Shown here: positions 50,358 through 59,829 of the stretch, piece after piece
Numbering within the stretch: the first letter of the stretch is position 1
How the letters are laid out: the number at the start of each line of letters is the position of its first letter
DNA from: Bacillota bacterium
GTDB lineage: Bacteria > Bacillota > Clostridia > Lachnospirales > Lachnospiraceae
DNA length: 64,000 nt
Assembly: GCA_023411215.1 (NCBI GenBank)
Contig: JAEYOY010000058.1
Span: 62,001 to 126,000, forward strand
Reading direction: 5' to 3'
Position numbers and translations under genes: made by a program
The notes under the pieces: generated by a model
What the model saw: only the letters and a program-made list of their open reading frames with translations
Databases searched by the model: none
What the model was told of the DNA's origin: nothing

Positions 50358-52145
50358 ATGTATCGTTCACACGTATTAGTTTGCGGTGGTACCGGATGTA
50401 CTTCCTCTGGAAGTACCAAGATCATTGATACTCTGCAGGCAGAAATCATCAAGAATGGTCTCAAAGATGAGGTATCCGTTGTACAGACAGGTTGTCACGG
50501 ACTTTGTGCTCAAGGCCCCATCGTTATTATTTACCCGGAAGCTACTTTCTATGCAATGGTTAAGAATGAAGATATTCCTGAAATTGTATCCGAGCATTTA
50601 TTAAAGGGACGTATTGTAAACCGTCTTCTTTATAAGGAAATGGTTACAGAGGACGGTATCAAATCCTTAAATGAAACAGATTTCTATAAGAGACAGCACA
50701 GAATTGCTCTCCGTAACTGTGGTGTTATCAATCCTGAGAACATCGACGAATATATCGGAACTAACGGTTATGAAGCTCTTGGTAAAGTATTAACCGAGTA
50801 TACACCGGATCAGGTTATTCAGACTATCTTAGACAGTGGTTTACGTGGTCGTGGCGGCGGCGGTTTCCCTACCGGTTTAAAGTGGAAGCTTGCCAAGGGT
50901 AATGATGCAGATCAGAAGTATGTATGCTGTAATGCAGACGAGGGTGACCCGGGTGCATTCATGGACCGTTCTGTATTAGAAGGTGACCCTCACGTAGTCC
51001 TTGAGGCCATGGCTATTGCTGGTTATGCAATCGGTGCAACAATGGGCTATATCTATGTACGTGCAGAGTACCCGATCGCTGTTGATCGTCTTGAGATCGC
51101 AATCGGTCAAGCCAGAGAATATGGCTTATTAGGTAAGAACATCTTTGGTACCGACTTTTGCTTTGATATCGAATTAAGACTTGGTGCTGGCGCCTTTGTA
51201 TGTGGTGAAGAAACCGCACTTATGACCTCTATTGAAGGTAACCGTGGTGAGCCTCGTCCTCGTCCTCCGTTCCCTGCACAGAAGGGTCTGTTCCAGAAGC
51301 CTACTATCTTAAATAACGTTGAGACTTATGCTAATATTCCCCAGATTATCTTAAACGGTCCCGAATGGTTTGCAGCAATGGGTACCGAGAAGAGTAAGGG
51401 TACCAAGGTATTCGCTCTCGGCGGTAAGATCAACAATACCGGTCTCGTTGAGATTCCGATGGGAACACCTCTCCGTGAAGTAATCGAAGATATCGGTGGC
51501 GGTATCCCGAATGGTAAGAAGTTTAAAGCAGCTCAGACAGGCGGTCCCTCCGGTGGATGTATCCCTGCAGAGCATTTTGATATTCCGATTGACTATGACA
51601 ACTTAATCAGCATTGGTTCCATGATGGGTTCCGGCGGTCTTATCGTAATGGACGAAGATAACTGTATGGTAGATATCGCCAAGTTCTTCCTTGAGTTCAC
51701 CGTAGATGAGTCCTGCGGTAAGTGTACTCCTTGCCGTATCGGTACCAAGCGTCTTCATGAGATCCTTGAAAAGATTACCAACGGACAAGGAACCATGGAT
51801 GACCTCAAGAAGCTTGAAGATCTTTGCTATTACATCAAGGAAAATGCTCTTTGCGGTCTTGGTCAGACAGCTCCAAACCCGGTATTATCAACATTACGTT
51901 ATTTCAAAGACGAATATGTTGCTCATGTAGTTGATAAGAAATGCCCTGCCGGCGTATGTAAAGCTCTTCTTTCCTATATAATTGACGCAGACAAATGTAA
52001 GGGCTGTACACTTTGTGCAAGAATTTGTCCCAACGGCGCAATCCAAGGTAAGGTTAAGGAAGCACATCTTATCGATCAGAGCAAATGTATCAAGTGTGGC
52101 GCATGTATGGAGAAATGTAAGTTCGGCGCTATCTCTAAGAAATAG
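50358..52145 (+). CDS. hydB: Bifurcating hydrogenase NADH-binding subunit HydB (NuoF-like)
   Basis: 595 residues. In order: a [2Fe-2S] thioredoxin-like domain (CGGTGCTSSG, QTGCHGLCAQGP), the FMN/NADH NuoF domain with GRGGGGFPTGLKW near 170-182, an SLBB segment, a [4Fe-4S] motif ESCGKCTPCRIG, and two C-terminal ferredoxin clusters (CKGCTLCARICP, CIKCGACMEKC). This is the flavin subunit where electrons from NADH and ferredoxin meet. CGAAGGAGG precedes the ATG. Confidence 0.95.
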   Translation: MYRSHVLVCGGTGCTSSGSTKIIDTLQAEIIKNGLKDEVSVVQTGCHGLCAQGPIVIIYPEATFYAMVKNEDIPEIVSEHLLKGRIVNRLLYKEMVTEDGIKSLNETDFYKRQHRIALRNCGVINPENIDEYIGTNGYEALGKVLTEYTPDQVIQTILDSGLRGRGGGGFPTGLKWKLAKGNDADQKYVCCNADEGDPGAFMDRSVLEGDPHVVLEAMAIAGYAIGATMGYIYVRAEYPIAVDRLEIAIGQAREYGLLGKNIFGTDFCFDIELRLGAGAFVCGEETALMTSIEGNRGEPRPRPPFPAQKGLFQKPTILNNVETYANIPQIILNGPEWFAAMGTEKSKGTKVFALGGKINNTGLVEIPMGTPLREVIEDIGGGIPNGKKFKAAQTGGPSGGCIPAEHFDIPIDYDNLISIGSMMGSGGLIVMDEDNCMVDIAKFFLEFTVDESCGKCTPCRIGTKRLHEILEKITNGQGTMDDLKKLEDLCYYIKENALCGLGQTAPNPVLSTLRYFKDEYVAHVVDKKCPAGVCKALLSYIIDADKCKGCTLCARICPNGAIQGKVKEAHLIDQSKCIKCGACMEKCKFGAISKK

Positions 52146-52181
52146 TGATAACCAGTTAATATATCAAGATGGAGGTTAAAA

Positions 52182-53924
52182 ATGGAAACGGTAAATATTA
52201 AAATAAATGGCATGCCAGTTCAAGCACCCAAGGGCGCTACCATATTAGAAGCGGCAAAGCTTGCCTGCATTGATATCCCTACACTCTGTTTCTTAAAGGA
52301 TATTAACGAAATCGGTGCTTGCCGTATCTGTGTCGTAGAAGTGAAGGGTGCCAGAAGTCTTGTTGCTTCCTGTGTGTACCCGATTTCAGAAGGCATGGAA
52401 ATTACCACAAATTCTCCTAAGGTACTTGAGTCCCGTAAGAAGACCTTAGAGCTTATTTTATCAGACCACGACAGAAAATGTCTCTCCTGTGTACGTAGCG
52501 GTAACTGCGAGCTTCAGAAGCTTTGCAACGACTTAAATGTTAAGGATGAGTATCTGTATGATGGCGAGCGTACACATTATGAGTTAGATGACACTTCCGC
52601 ACATATGGTTCGCGATAACAATAAATGTATCCTCTGCAGACGCTGCTCTGCTGTATGTGATAAGATTCAGGGTATCGGTGTAATCGGTGCCAACGAGCGT
52701 GGTTTCGACACCAGTATCTCCTGTGCTTTTGATATGGGCTTAGGCGATACCAGCTGTGTATCCTGTGGTCAGTGTATCGCAGTATGCCCTACCGGTGCAC
52801 TCCTTGAGAAGGATTATACCGATGAGGTATTCGCAGCACTTGCAGATCCCGAGAAATATGTCGTTGTGCAGACCGCTCCCAGTGTTCGTGCTGCTCTAGG
52901 CGAGGCATTTGGTCTACCGATCGGAACTAACGTAGAAGGCAAAATGGTTGCAGCACTTCGCCGCTTAGGCTTTGCTAAGGTATTTGATACCGACTTTGCA
53001 GCCGATCTTACCATTATGGAAGAAGCAAATGAGCTTATCGAAAGAATTCAAAATGGCGGTAAATTACCGTTAATCACATCCTGTTCACCGGGTTGGGTTA
53101 AATTCTGTGAGCATTACTATCCCGATATGCTTGATAATGTATCCAGTTGTAAGTCCCCTCAGCAGATGTTTGGCGCAATTTTAAAGACCTATTATGCTGA
53201 GAAGAACAACATAGATCCAAAGAAGATTGTCAGCGTCAGCGTAATGCCTTGTACCGCTAAGAAATTCGAAATCGGTAGAGATGATCAGAGTGCAGCAGGT
53301 GTTCCTGATGTAGATATTTCTATCACTACCCGTGAGCTCGCAAGAATGATCGAGCGAGTAGGTATCAATTTCTTATCCTTACCGGATGAGCAATTTGACG
53401 ATCCGCTTGGTAGATCTACCGGTGCTTCTGTAATCTTCGGTGCTACCGGCGGTGTTATGGAAGCAGCTCTCAGAACAGCAGTAGAGACGATCACCGGATC
53501 CGAGCTTGCTAGTCCTGACTTCAAAGAAGTTAGAGGAACCAAGGGTATTAAGGAAGCTACTTATGAAGCAGCCGGCTTAAAGGTAAACGTTGCTGTTGCT
53601 TCCGGACTTGCTAACGCAAGAAAACTTCTTGATGATGTAAGAGCTGGTAAAGCAGACTATCACTTCATCGAGATTATGGGATGCCCCGGCGGATGTGTAA
53701 ACGGCGGTGGACAGCCTCAGCAGCCCGGAACCGTTCGTAACTTCACAGATATCAGAACACTTCGTGCTAAGGCACTCTATGATCAGGATGCTACTATGGC
53801 AGTCAGAAAGTCTCATGAGAATGAAGCAATTAAGAAACTCTATGCAGAATATCTTGATAAGCCCGGTAGCCACAAGGCTCACCACATCCTTCATACCACC
53901 TATGTTCAGAGAAGCGTGAATTAG
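52182..53924 (+). CDS. hydA: Bifurcating [FeFe]-hydrogenase catalytic subunit HydA
   Basis: 580 residues. An N-terminal [2Fe-2S] domain (CFLKDINEIGACRIC), a His/Cys [4Fe-4S] site (HDRKCLSCVRSGNC), two ferredoxin clusters (CILCRRCSAVC, CVSCGQCIAVCP) and the H-cluster domain with TSCSPGW, MPCTAKKFE and EIMGCPGGCVNGG. It reduces protons to H2. The first loop is TSCSPGW rather than the textbook TSCCPGW. GATGGAGG precedes the ATG. A perfect terminator follows the gene. No maturation genes hydE/F/G lie in the window. Confidence 0.95.
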   Translation: METVNIKINGMPVQAPKGATILEAAKLACIDIPTLCFLKDINEIGACRICVVEVKGARSLVASCVYPISEGMEITTNSPKVLESRKKTLELILSDHDRKCLSCVRSGNCELQKLCNDLNVKDEYLYDGERTHYELDDTSAHMVRDNNKCILCRRCSAVCDKIQGIGVIGANERGFDTSISCAFDMGLGDTSCVSCGQCIAVCPTGALLEKDYTDEVFAALADPEKYVVVQTAPSVRAALGEAFGLPIGTNVEGKMVAALRRLGFAKVFDTDFAADLTIMEEANELIERIQNGGKLPLITSCSPGWVKFCEHYYPDMLDNVSSCKSPQQMFGAILKTYYAEKNNIDPKKIVSVSVMPCTAKKFEIGRDDQSAAGVPDVDISITTRELARMIERVGINFLSLPDEQFDDPLGRSTGASVIFGATGGVMEAALRTAVETITGSELASPDFKEVRGTKGIKEATYEAAGLKVNVAVASGLANARKLLDDVRAGKADYHFIEIMGCPGGCVNGGGQPQQPGTVRNFTDIRTLRAKALYDQDATMAVRKSHENEAIKKLYAEYLDKPGSHKAHHILHTTYVQRSVN

Positions 53925-53956
53925 TTCTAAATATATAATAAATCATTAATTAAGAT

Positions 53957-53988
53957 GGAGACAGTTGAATATCAACTGTCTCCTTTTA
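53957..53988 (+). terminator. Rho-independent terminator of the hydrogenase operon
   Basis: GGAGACAGTTGA (53957-53968) pairs with TCAACTGTCTCC (53972-53983); four T follow. Confidence 0.9.
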
Positions 53989-54153
53989 TATACCAGAGTG
54001 TAATATGATTCTAGCTATAAGAAAGTTATTTAGCTAGACTTATTGACAATGACATATTACAAATCTATACTTAAGATGAAAGTTATGGAAATGGAATTTA
54101 TTTTTTAAATAAGCTGGCAATTAGGCCGGTATCATCAGGAAGGAGCGATGTAT

Positions 54154-54537
54154 ATGGTAACAAAGAAACCAGAAAACCCATTACTGCTACTTGATAATAG
54201 TAATACGAGTGCCTTATTTAACGAAGGAGAATTCAAATGCACCAATATGACCTTCGAAGAGGCTCGAGAGATCGTTGGAATGTACGCAAAGGATGATATT
54301 CTACTATGCTTCTCACATCCGGATACCTATGATATCATCTTTAACTACATCGGCATTCCGAAACGGGATTACGAATATAAGACCATTCGGAATATGCGCG
54401 TTAATCAAGACGGCATTATCTTTAAATTGTATATGACTCCATCCGAGACTCAACCTATCATACATGTTGAAGGTGTTGAGGCTAAGAAAATCCAGAATGT
54501 CTATGTTTATTGTGTGCATGTAACAAGAATTAAATAG
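54154..54537 (+). CDS. DUF1874-like small protein
   Basis: 127 residues from ATG 54154, which lies 8 bases from AAGGAG; the ATG at 54148 is too close to it. The order of features recalls DUF1874/STIV B116-like proteins: NTSALFNEGEF early, MTFEEAREIV, the motif CFSHPDTYDIIFNYIGIP where the family has a GH-x-ST motif, and GIIFKLYM. That assignment is tentative. Some DUF1874 proteins are viral ring nucleases (AcrIII-1). It is a single gene with its own terminator. Confidence 0.6.
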   Translation: MVTKKPENPLLLLDNSNTSALFNEGEFKCTNMTFEEAREIVGMYAKDDILLCFSHPDTYDIIFNYIGIPKRDYEYKTIRNMRVNQDGIIFKLYMTPSETQPIIHVEGVEAKKIQNVYVYCVHVTRIK

Positions 54538-54547
54538 ATCTAACCCG

Positions 54548-54577
54548 GCACCTAATAGTCTTATTAGGTGCTTTTTT
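54548..54577 (+). terminator. Rho-independent terminator
   Basis: GCACCTAATA (54548-54557) and TATTAGGTGC (54562-54571) with loop GTCT, followed by six T. Confidence 0.92.
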
Positions 54578-54774
54578 CTTTGTGGTGTATTTCCTCATTT
54601 ATTATCTTATTCAATATTTTTTCGTCTGCTATCCCAAAATGATTGATTGTTTTGTCGAATTGAGTTATGATAGATTATGATAATGTTTCCTATTTTCCCC
54701 ATGGAATTATTAATTATATTATTTTATTCATTCGAAAGAAAACATTTCATTAACCCGGAAAGGACTGTCACATC

Positions 54775-56469
54775 ATGAAAATTAAATGGAAAATTGTACT
54801 ATCTCTAGATGCCTTATTAGTAACTATTATTGTTTTATCCGCTTTTGCTACAAGCAGACAAGTCACTCATTTGGTGGCTGGCAAAACCTCAGTCGAACTA
54901 ACGAATTATGCATCACTGGGTCTCTCGCTCTTAGATACCCATTATCCGGGTTCTTGGAAATTGGAGGGCGATCAGCTCTACAAGGGCGAGGTCCTAATAA
55001 ATGAGAATTATGATATAGTCGACGATATTTCGGAGAAAACCGGAATGCTTGCTACCATCTTTGCCATGGATACCAGAATATCCACTACTGTAAAGAATGA
55101 TAAGAACGAAAGACAAATTAATACTCAGGCATCAGAAGTGGTAATTGAAACTGTTCTGAAGAAAGGCGAAAATTATCAAGGTACTGCAATTGTAGCCGGC
55201 AAAAGCGCAGATACCTTCTATATCCCGCTCAAGGATCAAAACGGTTCCGTTGTAGGTATGTGGTTTGTGGGTATCTACAGCGACGTAATCAAACAGGAAA
55301 TCACGAAAGCCATGGTATCCATCACCTCTTTTCTTGGCATATTCGCTCTTCTCGGTTCAGTAGTCTCCTATTTCCTTGGAGCTTACATATCAAAAGCCTA
55401 TATCTCACTGAAAGGAGATTTTGAGCGATTGGAAAACGGCGACTTCCATATTCAGTTATCCGAGGACAGTCTTTCCCGAAAGGATGAGATCGGCGATATC
55501 TTCCGCTCCTTTGGGCATATGCAAGATAAGGTTCGAACCATCATAACCGCAATTAAAGAGGAAACACAACAAATCAGTATTTCCTCTAATATCCTGGCCG
55601 AAGGTGCCAATATGGTATACCGAGATGTCGAAGATATTTCTGCCACAACCGAACAGCTGTCAGCAGGAATGCAGGAAACAGCAGCTTCCACAGAGGAAAT
55701 GAATGCTACCTCTGTCAATATCGAAGAAGAAATCCTACGAGTTAATGACAAAGCCACCAATGGTCAAAAAATAGCATCTGAGATCAAGGGAAGAGCAGAG
55801 ATCTTAAAGCTTACCGCAATCAATTCTCAAAAAAACGCTAATGAAATATACGAAAATGCCAATCGACAGCTTCTAGGTTCAATCGAAAAAGCATCTGCCA
55901 TCAATGAAATCCGTACTTTGTCCAAGACGATTCTAGATATCACCGCTCAGACGAATCTGCTAGCTCTGAATGCCTCTATTGAATCAGCACGAGCAGGAGA
56001 AGCAGGAAAAGGATTTGCTGTTGTTGCAAGCGAGATTAGTACCTTAGCACAAAACTCAAAGAAAGCAGTATCGCAGATTGATACCATCTCCGGTGATATC
56101 TCTGCAGCAGTAGAAGCTATCGTGAAGGATGCCCAGCTGCTTCTGGAATTTGTCGACTCAAAGGTTATTAAAGATTATGAGGTACTGGTGAAGACCAGCG
56201 AACAATATGACGCAGATGCGGATACCATCGAGCGAGTGGTTACCGAGATAAAAACCTCGGCGAACCAACTAAGCGAATCCATCACCTATATCCGTAAGGC
56301 CGTGGAAGAGGTAACCATTGCAACGGATGAAGGCTCCAGAGGTGCTGCAGATATCGCAGAGAAATCAACCTCTATCTTCCATAAGACCAACGAGGTACAG
56401 GATCAGGCGAACTCCAACAAGATGATTGCAGAGAGTTTAAGCAAACAAGTTCAATTCTTCCAAGTATAA
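54775..56469 (+). CDS. Methyl-accepting chemotaxis protein
   Basis: 564 residues: a membrane helix (about 7-27), a single-Cache outer domain (with NENYDIVDDISEKTG and GMWFVGIYSD), a second helix (about 183-205), HAMP, and a cytoplasmic signalling domain whose hairpin tip reads DITAQTNLLALNASIESARAGEAGKGFAVVA. Cache receptors of this kind bind small organic ligands. GGAAAGGA precedes the ATG. Stand-alone gene; no che operon nearby. Confidence 0.93.
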   Translation: MKIKWKIVLSLDALLVTIIVLSAFATSRQVTHLVAGKTSVELTNYASLGLSLLDTHYPGSWKLEGDQLYKGEVLINENYDIVDDISEKTGMLATIFAMDTRISTTVKNDKNERQINTQASEVVIETVLKKGENYQGTAIVAGKSADTFYIPLKDQNGSVVGMWFVGIYSDVIKQEITKAMVSITSFLGIFALLGSVVSYFLGAYISKAYISLKGDFERLENGDFHIQLSEDSLSRKDEIGDIFRSFGHMQDKVRTIITAIKEETQQISISSNILAEGANMVYRDVEDISATTEQLSAGMQETAASTEEMNATSVNIEEEILRVNDKATNGQKIASEIKGRAEILKLTAINSQKNANEIYENANRQLLGSIEKASAINEIRTLSKTILDITAQTNLLALNASIESARAGEAGKGFAVVASEISTLAQNSKKAVSQIDTISGDISAAVEAIVKDAQLLLEFVDSKVIKDYEVLVKTSEQYDADADTIERVVTEIKTSANQLSESITYIRKAVEEVTIATDEGSRGAADIAEKSTSIFHKTNEVQDQANSNKMIAESLSKQVQFFQV

Positions 56470-56488
56470 GGACATAATTCTCTGAATA

Positions 56489-56530
56489 GGGCTGTCGCAA
56501 AATCAATTATATTTTGTGACAGCCCCATTT
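56489..56530 (+). terminator. Probable terminator of the chemoreceptor gene
   Basis: GGGCTGTCGCAAAAT (56489-56503) pairs with ATTTTGTGACAGCCC (56511-56525) with one mismatch; the following T-run is weak. Confidence 0.65.
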
Positions 56531-56605
56531 AATTCATAAAAATAGAAGCATTCACGTAGCGTGCTTTTCTATTGTTATGAGCGTTATCGGTTATTGTGCT
56601 ATTAC

Positions 56606-57601
56606 TCACTTGCTAAAGTTTGCTGAATATTTTGCTCCAAGAAGGATTGCTTCCACCATACTCACTTCACTTGCAATACCCTTACCGGCAATATCCATTG
56701 CGGTACCATGGTCCACAGAGGTACGAAGAATCGGCATTCCACCTGTGATTGCTATGGTTCTCTCAAAATCCAGAGTCTTCGTTGCAATATGCCCTTGATC
56801 GTGATATAAGGATAATACACTGTTGAAACGTCCCTTTAATGCCAGATGGAATACGGAGTCAGCCCCGATCGGCCCAACCACGTCATAGCCTTCTGCTCTC
56901 AACTCCTCCACTGCCGGTGCTACATGATTTACTTCCTCGTCTCCGAACAAACCATGTTCACCGCTATGCGGATTAAGTCCTGCAATCGCCATCGTCCCCT
57001 CAGTTACACCTAGTTTCGTTAACACTTCTTTGCATCGCTTTACATAATCTTTTATTCTGTCCTTCGTAACCAGATCACAGGCTCTTCGGAGGGATACATG
57101 TCTTGTAAGGAAGAAAACCCTCATGCCATGTACTTCAAATATAGTTAATGGATCTTTTGTATTAGTTAAAGCCCCAAAGATTTCTGTATGTCCGATAAAG
57201 TCTACATTGCCTGCTTTTAAGGACTCCTTGTTGATCGGCGTGGTAGAGACTGCTGCTACCTCTTTGTTATTGGCCATTTCAATGCTTTTTGCGATATATT
57301 TGTATGCAGCTCTTCCACACATTCCGCTCACCTGGCCAATTCTAAACTCCTTCCAGTCAACATTATCCAGATCGATAAGATTTAGTATCCCTTGGGCATA
57401 TTCACCCTCTTCTGCCTTCTGAATTATCTTAATTTTCAAGTCTACACCTGTAAATCGTATTGCATCCTCCAGTATCTTCCGGTCGCCGATCACTACACAT
57501 CCGGCAACCTGATGTACCTCCTTATTCACCATGGCTTTTACTATAATCTCTGGACCGATTCCTGCGGGGTCACCCATGGGTATTGCTATAATTGGTTTCA
57601 G
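56606..57601 (-). CDS. pdxA: PdxA-type 4-phosphate dehydrogenase
   Basis: 331 residues if CTG 57601 is the start. AGGAAGGAG lies 8 bases before it, and the resulting KPIIAIPMGDPAGIGPEI is the normal PdxA N-terminus. The first ATG in frame (57577) would cut the first strand and lacks a ribosome site. Metal-binding histidines are in DFIGHTEI and LYHDQGHI, with GLNPHSGEHG between. PdxA oxidises 4-phosphohydroxy-threonine in B6 synthesis; PdxA2 relatives act on D-threonate/erythronate 4-phosphate. No pdxJ is nearby, so either is possible. Confidence 0.9.
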   Translation of the reverse strand: MKPIIAIPMGDPAGIGPEIIVKAMVNKEVHQVAGCVVIGDRKILEDAIRFTGVDLKIKIIQKAEEGEYAQGILNLIDLDNVDWKEFRIGQVSGMCGRAAYKYIAKSIEMANNKEVAAVSTTPINKESLKAGNVDFIGHTEIFGALTNTKDPLTIFEVHGMRVFFLTRHVSLRRACDLVTKDRIKDYVKRCKEVLTKLGVTEGTMAIAGLNPHSGEHGLFGDEEVNHVAPAVEELRAEGYDVVGPIGADSVFHLALKGRFNSVLSLYHDQGHIATKTLDFERTIAITGGMPILRTSVDHGTAMDIAGKGIASEVSMVEAILLGAKYSANFSK

Positions 57602-58003
57602 ATAATCATCTCCTTCCTATATCTATAAGTCTATTGCGGTCCTATCCAGTCCTTCGCGATATATTATGGTATATATCATAGAAAATATATACGGTATTGT
57701 CAACCAGTTGCCTATCATCATTTAAAAGTACAAAATGAAATACGCCCTGTGGGAGCAGGGCGTATTTCTATGCTGGGAACAATATATAAGGGGAAGTATA
57801 TATAAATGAGGGGTTTATATATACCGTAGATGTAAGCAATTTAATCAATCATTGTATCATAAAAACTATGTAACATTATATCTAATCTCATGATATCATA
57901 AATACAATGAAATGCTGTAGCTATGGCTACATTTATAAAACTTAAATAATTCTTTAGCGCGATGCAAAGCCTTTTTGCTTGAAGCAAAACAGCAATCTAT
58001 CTT
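57602..58003. other. pdxA-DUF2871 intergenic region
   Basis: 402 bases, AT-rich. Only the terminator at 57737-57768 is supported. Confidence 0.6.
57737..57768 (-). terminator. Terminator of the DUF2871 gene
   Basis: GAAATACGCCCTG (57737-57749) and its exact inverse (57756-57768) form a 13-bp stem; on the minus strand TTTCATTTTG follows. Confidence 0.75.
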
Positions 58004-58417
58004 TTACGCAACTTTCTTTCTAACTTTCAGCAATAAATAAAGCATACTAAAACCAAGTAGAATATGACCAACACCAGCAATTCCTGATATAGATGCATCT
58101 AGTGCCGTACTCAATTCGGTTCCCCGTACCTCAGTAAGCCCTCTCATCAGAAAGCCGATACTGGTTATATTTAATCCGATATTATATATGATAAGTGCTT
58201 TATTCACATGCTTTTGAGAAGAAAAAGCAAAGTTTTTCTCAAGTAATAACAAAATTAAAAAGAAAAACATTCCAAGAGTCAAATAATGAGTATGCATGCT
58301 GGATAAACTTGTTTTTCCTGTAAAATGATTTAATTTTGTAAACTCACGAAAGAAAACTCCTGATATTAGACCAAGCACTGCATAAGTAAATGATAAATTT
58401 GTATAACGTTTTAACAT
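58004..58417 (-). CDS. DUF2871 membrane protein
   Basis: 137 residues from ATG 58417 (AAGGAGG upstream). Four membrane helices with THYLTLGMFFFLILLLLEKNF and TSIGFLMRGLTEV, then GIAGVGHILLGFSML. This fits DUF2871, an uncharacterised family of small membrane proteins whose conserved histidines (here in MHTHY and GVGHI) suggest a cofactor or metal site. Role unknown. Confidence 0.85.
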   Translation of the reverse strand: MLKRYTNLSFTYAVLGLISGVFFREFTKLNHFTGKTSLSSMHTHYLTLGMFFFLILLLLEKNFAFSSQKHVNKALIIYNIGLNITSIGFLMRGLTEVRGTELSTALDASISGIAGVGHILLGFSMLYLLLKVRKKVA

Positions 58418-58544
58418 ATAATAATCCTCCTTATACATCAATTTATTTAATTTACATATGTAGTATCATACAACAACTAAAGCGAAATATAGCCACGCAC
58501 CATAGATATAACTTGTGTAATGTGTGCTATGATTTTATTCTATC

Positions 58545-59087
58545 TTAACCGAAATATCTCGCTAATAAGCCTTGGAATGCTTTTCCGTGTCTAGCTTCAT
58601 CCTTTGCCATCTCATGAACGGTATCATGGATTGCATCCAGATTTGCTGCTTTCGCACGTACAGCGAGATCCTTCTTGCCCATACAAGCGCCATTTTCTGC
58701 ATCAACTCTCATCTGAAGATTCTTCTTTGTGCTGTCAGTAACAACCTCGCCAAGGAGCTCTGCAAACTTTGCTGCATGCTCAGCCTCTTCCCAAGCTGCC
58801 TTTTCATAATACATTCCGATCTCTGGATAGCCTTCTCTATGTGCCACTCTTGCCATTGCAAGATACATACCAACCTCGGTGCATTCTCCCATGAAATTAT
58901 CTCTAAGGTCCTTCAAAATATCTTCGCTAACACCCTGAGCTACACCAACAACGTGCTCATCAGCCCAAAACATATCAGCGGATTTCTCAGTAAATTTCTC
59001 CTTTGATGCCTTACAAATCGGACATGCCTCCGGTGCGCTATCACCTTCGTGAACGTAACCACATACTTGGCAAACAAACTTCTTCAT
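58545..59087 (-). CDS. rbr: Reverse rubrerythrin
   Basis: 180 residues with the domains swapped relative to classical rubrerythrin: an N-terminal rubredoxin-like iron site (CQVCGYVHEG, CPIC, residues 6-24) and a C-terminal ferritin-like diiron domain (ECTEVGMYLAMARVA, EEAEHAAKF, DEARHGKAF). Reverse rubrerythrins reduce H2O2 and O2 in Clostridia and are PerR-controlled in C. acetobutylicum. A PerR-like palindrome lies upstream, and perR is the next gene. Confidence 0.95.
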   Translation of the reverse strand: MKKFVCQVCGYVHEGDSAPEACPICKASKEKFTEKSADMFWADEHVVGVAQGVSEDILKDLRDNFMGECTEVGMYLAMARVAHREGYPEIGMYYEKAAWEEAEHAAKFAELLGEVVTDSTKKNLQMRVDAENGACMGKKDLAVRAKAANLDAIHDTVHEMAKDEARHGKAFQGLLARYFG

Positions 59088-59149
59088 GACGAATATCTCC
59101 TTTTACTGTTATAATATAGTATTCTATTATGTAATTAAATAACAATAAT

Positions 59150-59162
59150 AGTAATTATTACT
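59150..59162 (-). promoter_or_regulatory. Candidate PerR box of the rubrerythrin gene
   Basis: AGTAAT-T-ATTACT, a perfect 13-base palindrome with one central base, 63 bases upstream of the ATG. Confidence 0.5.
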
Positions 59163-59318
59163 GATATATTTATTTTACTACTTGATCAATTATTTGTCAA
59201 TACCATTAATAAAAATATTGTTACAGAAAAGTCAAGGGCTATGATTTGCTCCCTATAACGAGCTACTCATAACCCTTCCAGCCTTACTGAATAAGTTTCA
59301 TTATGATAAAACTAAGAT

Positions 59319-59717
59319 TTATTCCTTATCCTGTTTTTGGATGCATTCCGGACATAAGCCATAGAAGTAGGTTACATGCCCTTCCACCTTGCCATCAAAA
59401 CCGGCACCGGCTATTTTAAGAATATGATCAATCGATTCCATCTCAACATCGATTACTCTGCCACAACCTTTACACAGAAAATGATAATGCGGCATTGAGT
59501 TGCCATCAAAACGGTCGCTGCCATCCTGACAATTGATCTTTATAATTTCGCCTTGTTCGGCTAGTAAGTTCAGATTGCGATATACAGTCCCTAAGCTGAT
59601 GTTAGGATGTGTCTCTCTGATGTGCATATAGACGGTATCAGCGGTTGGATGCTCTTTCGTATGTGCCAGGAATTCCTTTATAGCCTCCCGTTGTCTACTG
59701 TACTTATTCACTGTCAT
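59319..59717 (-). CDS. perR: Peroxide-responsive repressor PerR (Fur family)
   Basis: 132 residues. The winged helix contains HPTADTVYMHIRETHPNISLGTVYRNLNLL, typical of Fur/PerR. Metal ligands are MPHYHFLCKGCG and CPEC, the latter completing the structural Zn(Cys)4 site. The regulatory Asp of Bacillus PerR has a candidate in DRFDGN. Next to reverse rubrerythrin, which makes the peroxide role likelier than iron uptake or zinc control. GATAGGAG precedes the ATG. Confidence 0.88.
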   Translation of the reverse strand: MTVNKYSRQREAIKEFLAHTKEHPTADTVYMHIRETHPNISLGTVYRNLNLLAEQGEIIKINCQDGSDRFDGNSMPHYHFLCKGCGRVIDVEMESIDHILKIAGAGFDGKVEGHVTYFYGLCPECIQKQDKE

Positions 59718-59739
59718 AATAAATACACTCCTATCGATA

Positions 59740-59759
59740 ATAATAATAATTATTATTAT
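59740..59759 (-). promoter_or_regulatory. Candidate PerR autoregulatory box
   Basis: A perfect 20-bp AAT/ATT palindrome centred on AATT (59748-59751), 23 bases before the perR ATG. It contains TAATAATTATTA, close to the Per/Fur consensus. Confidence 0.6.
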
Positions 59760-59829
59760 AGTCTCTTATCGCTGCTTCGTCAAGGAAATTCAACCCAACT
59801 TAACACACCTGCTCTTTTAATAATTCCCA

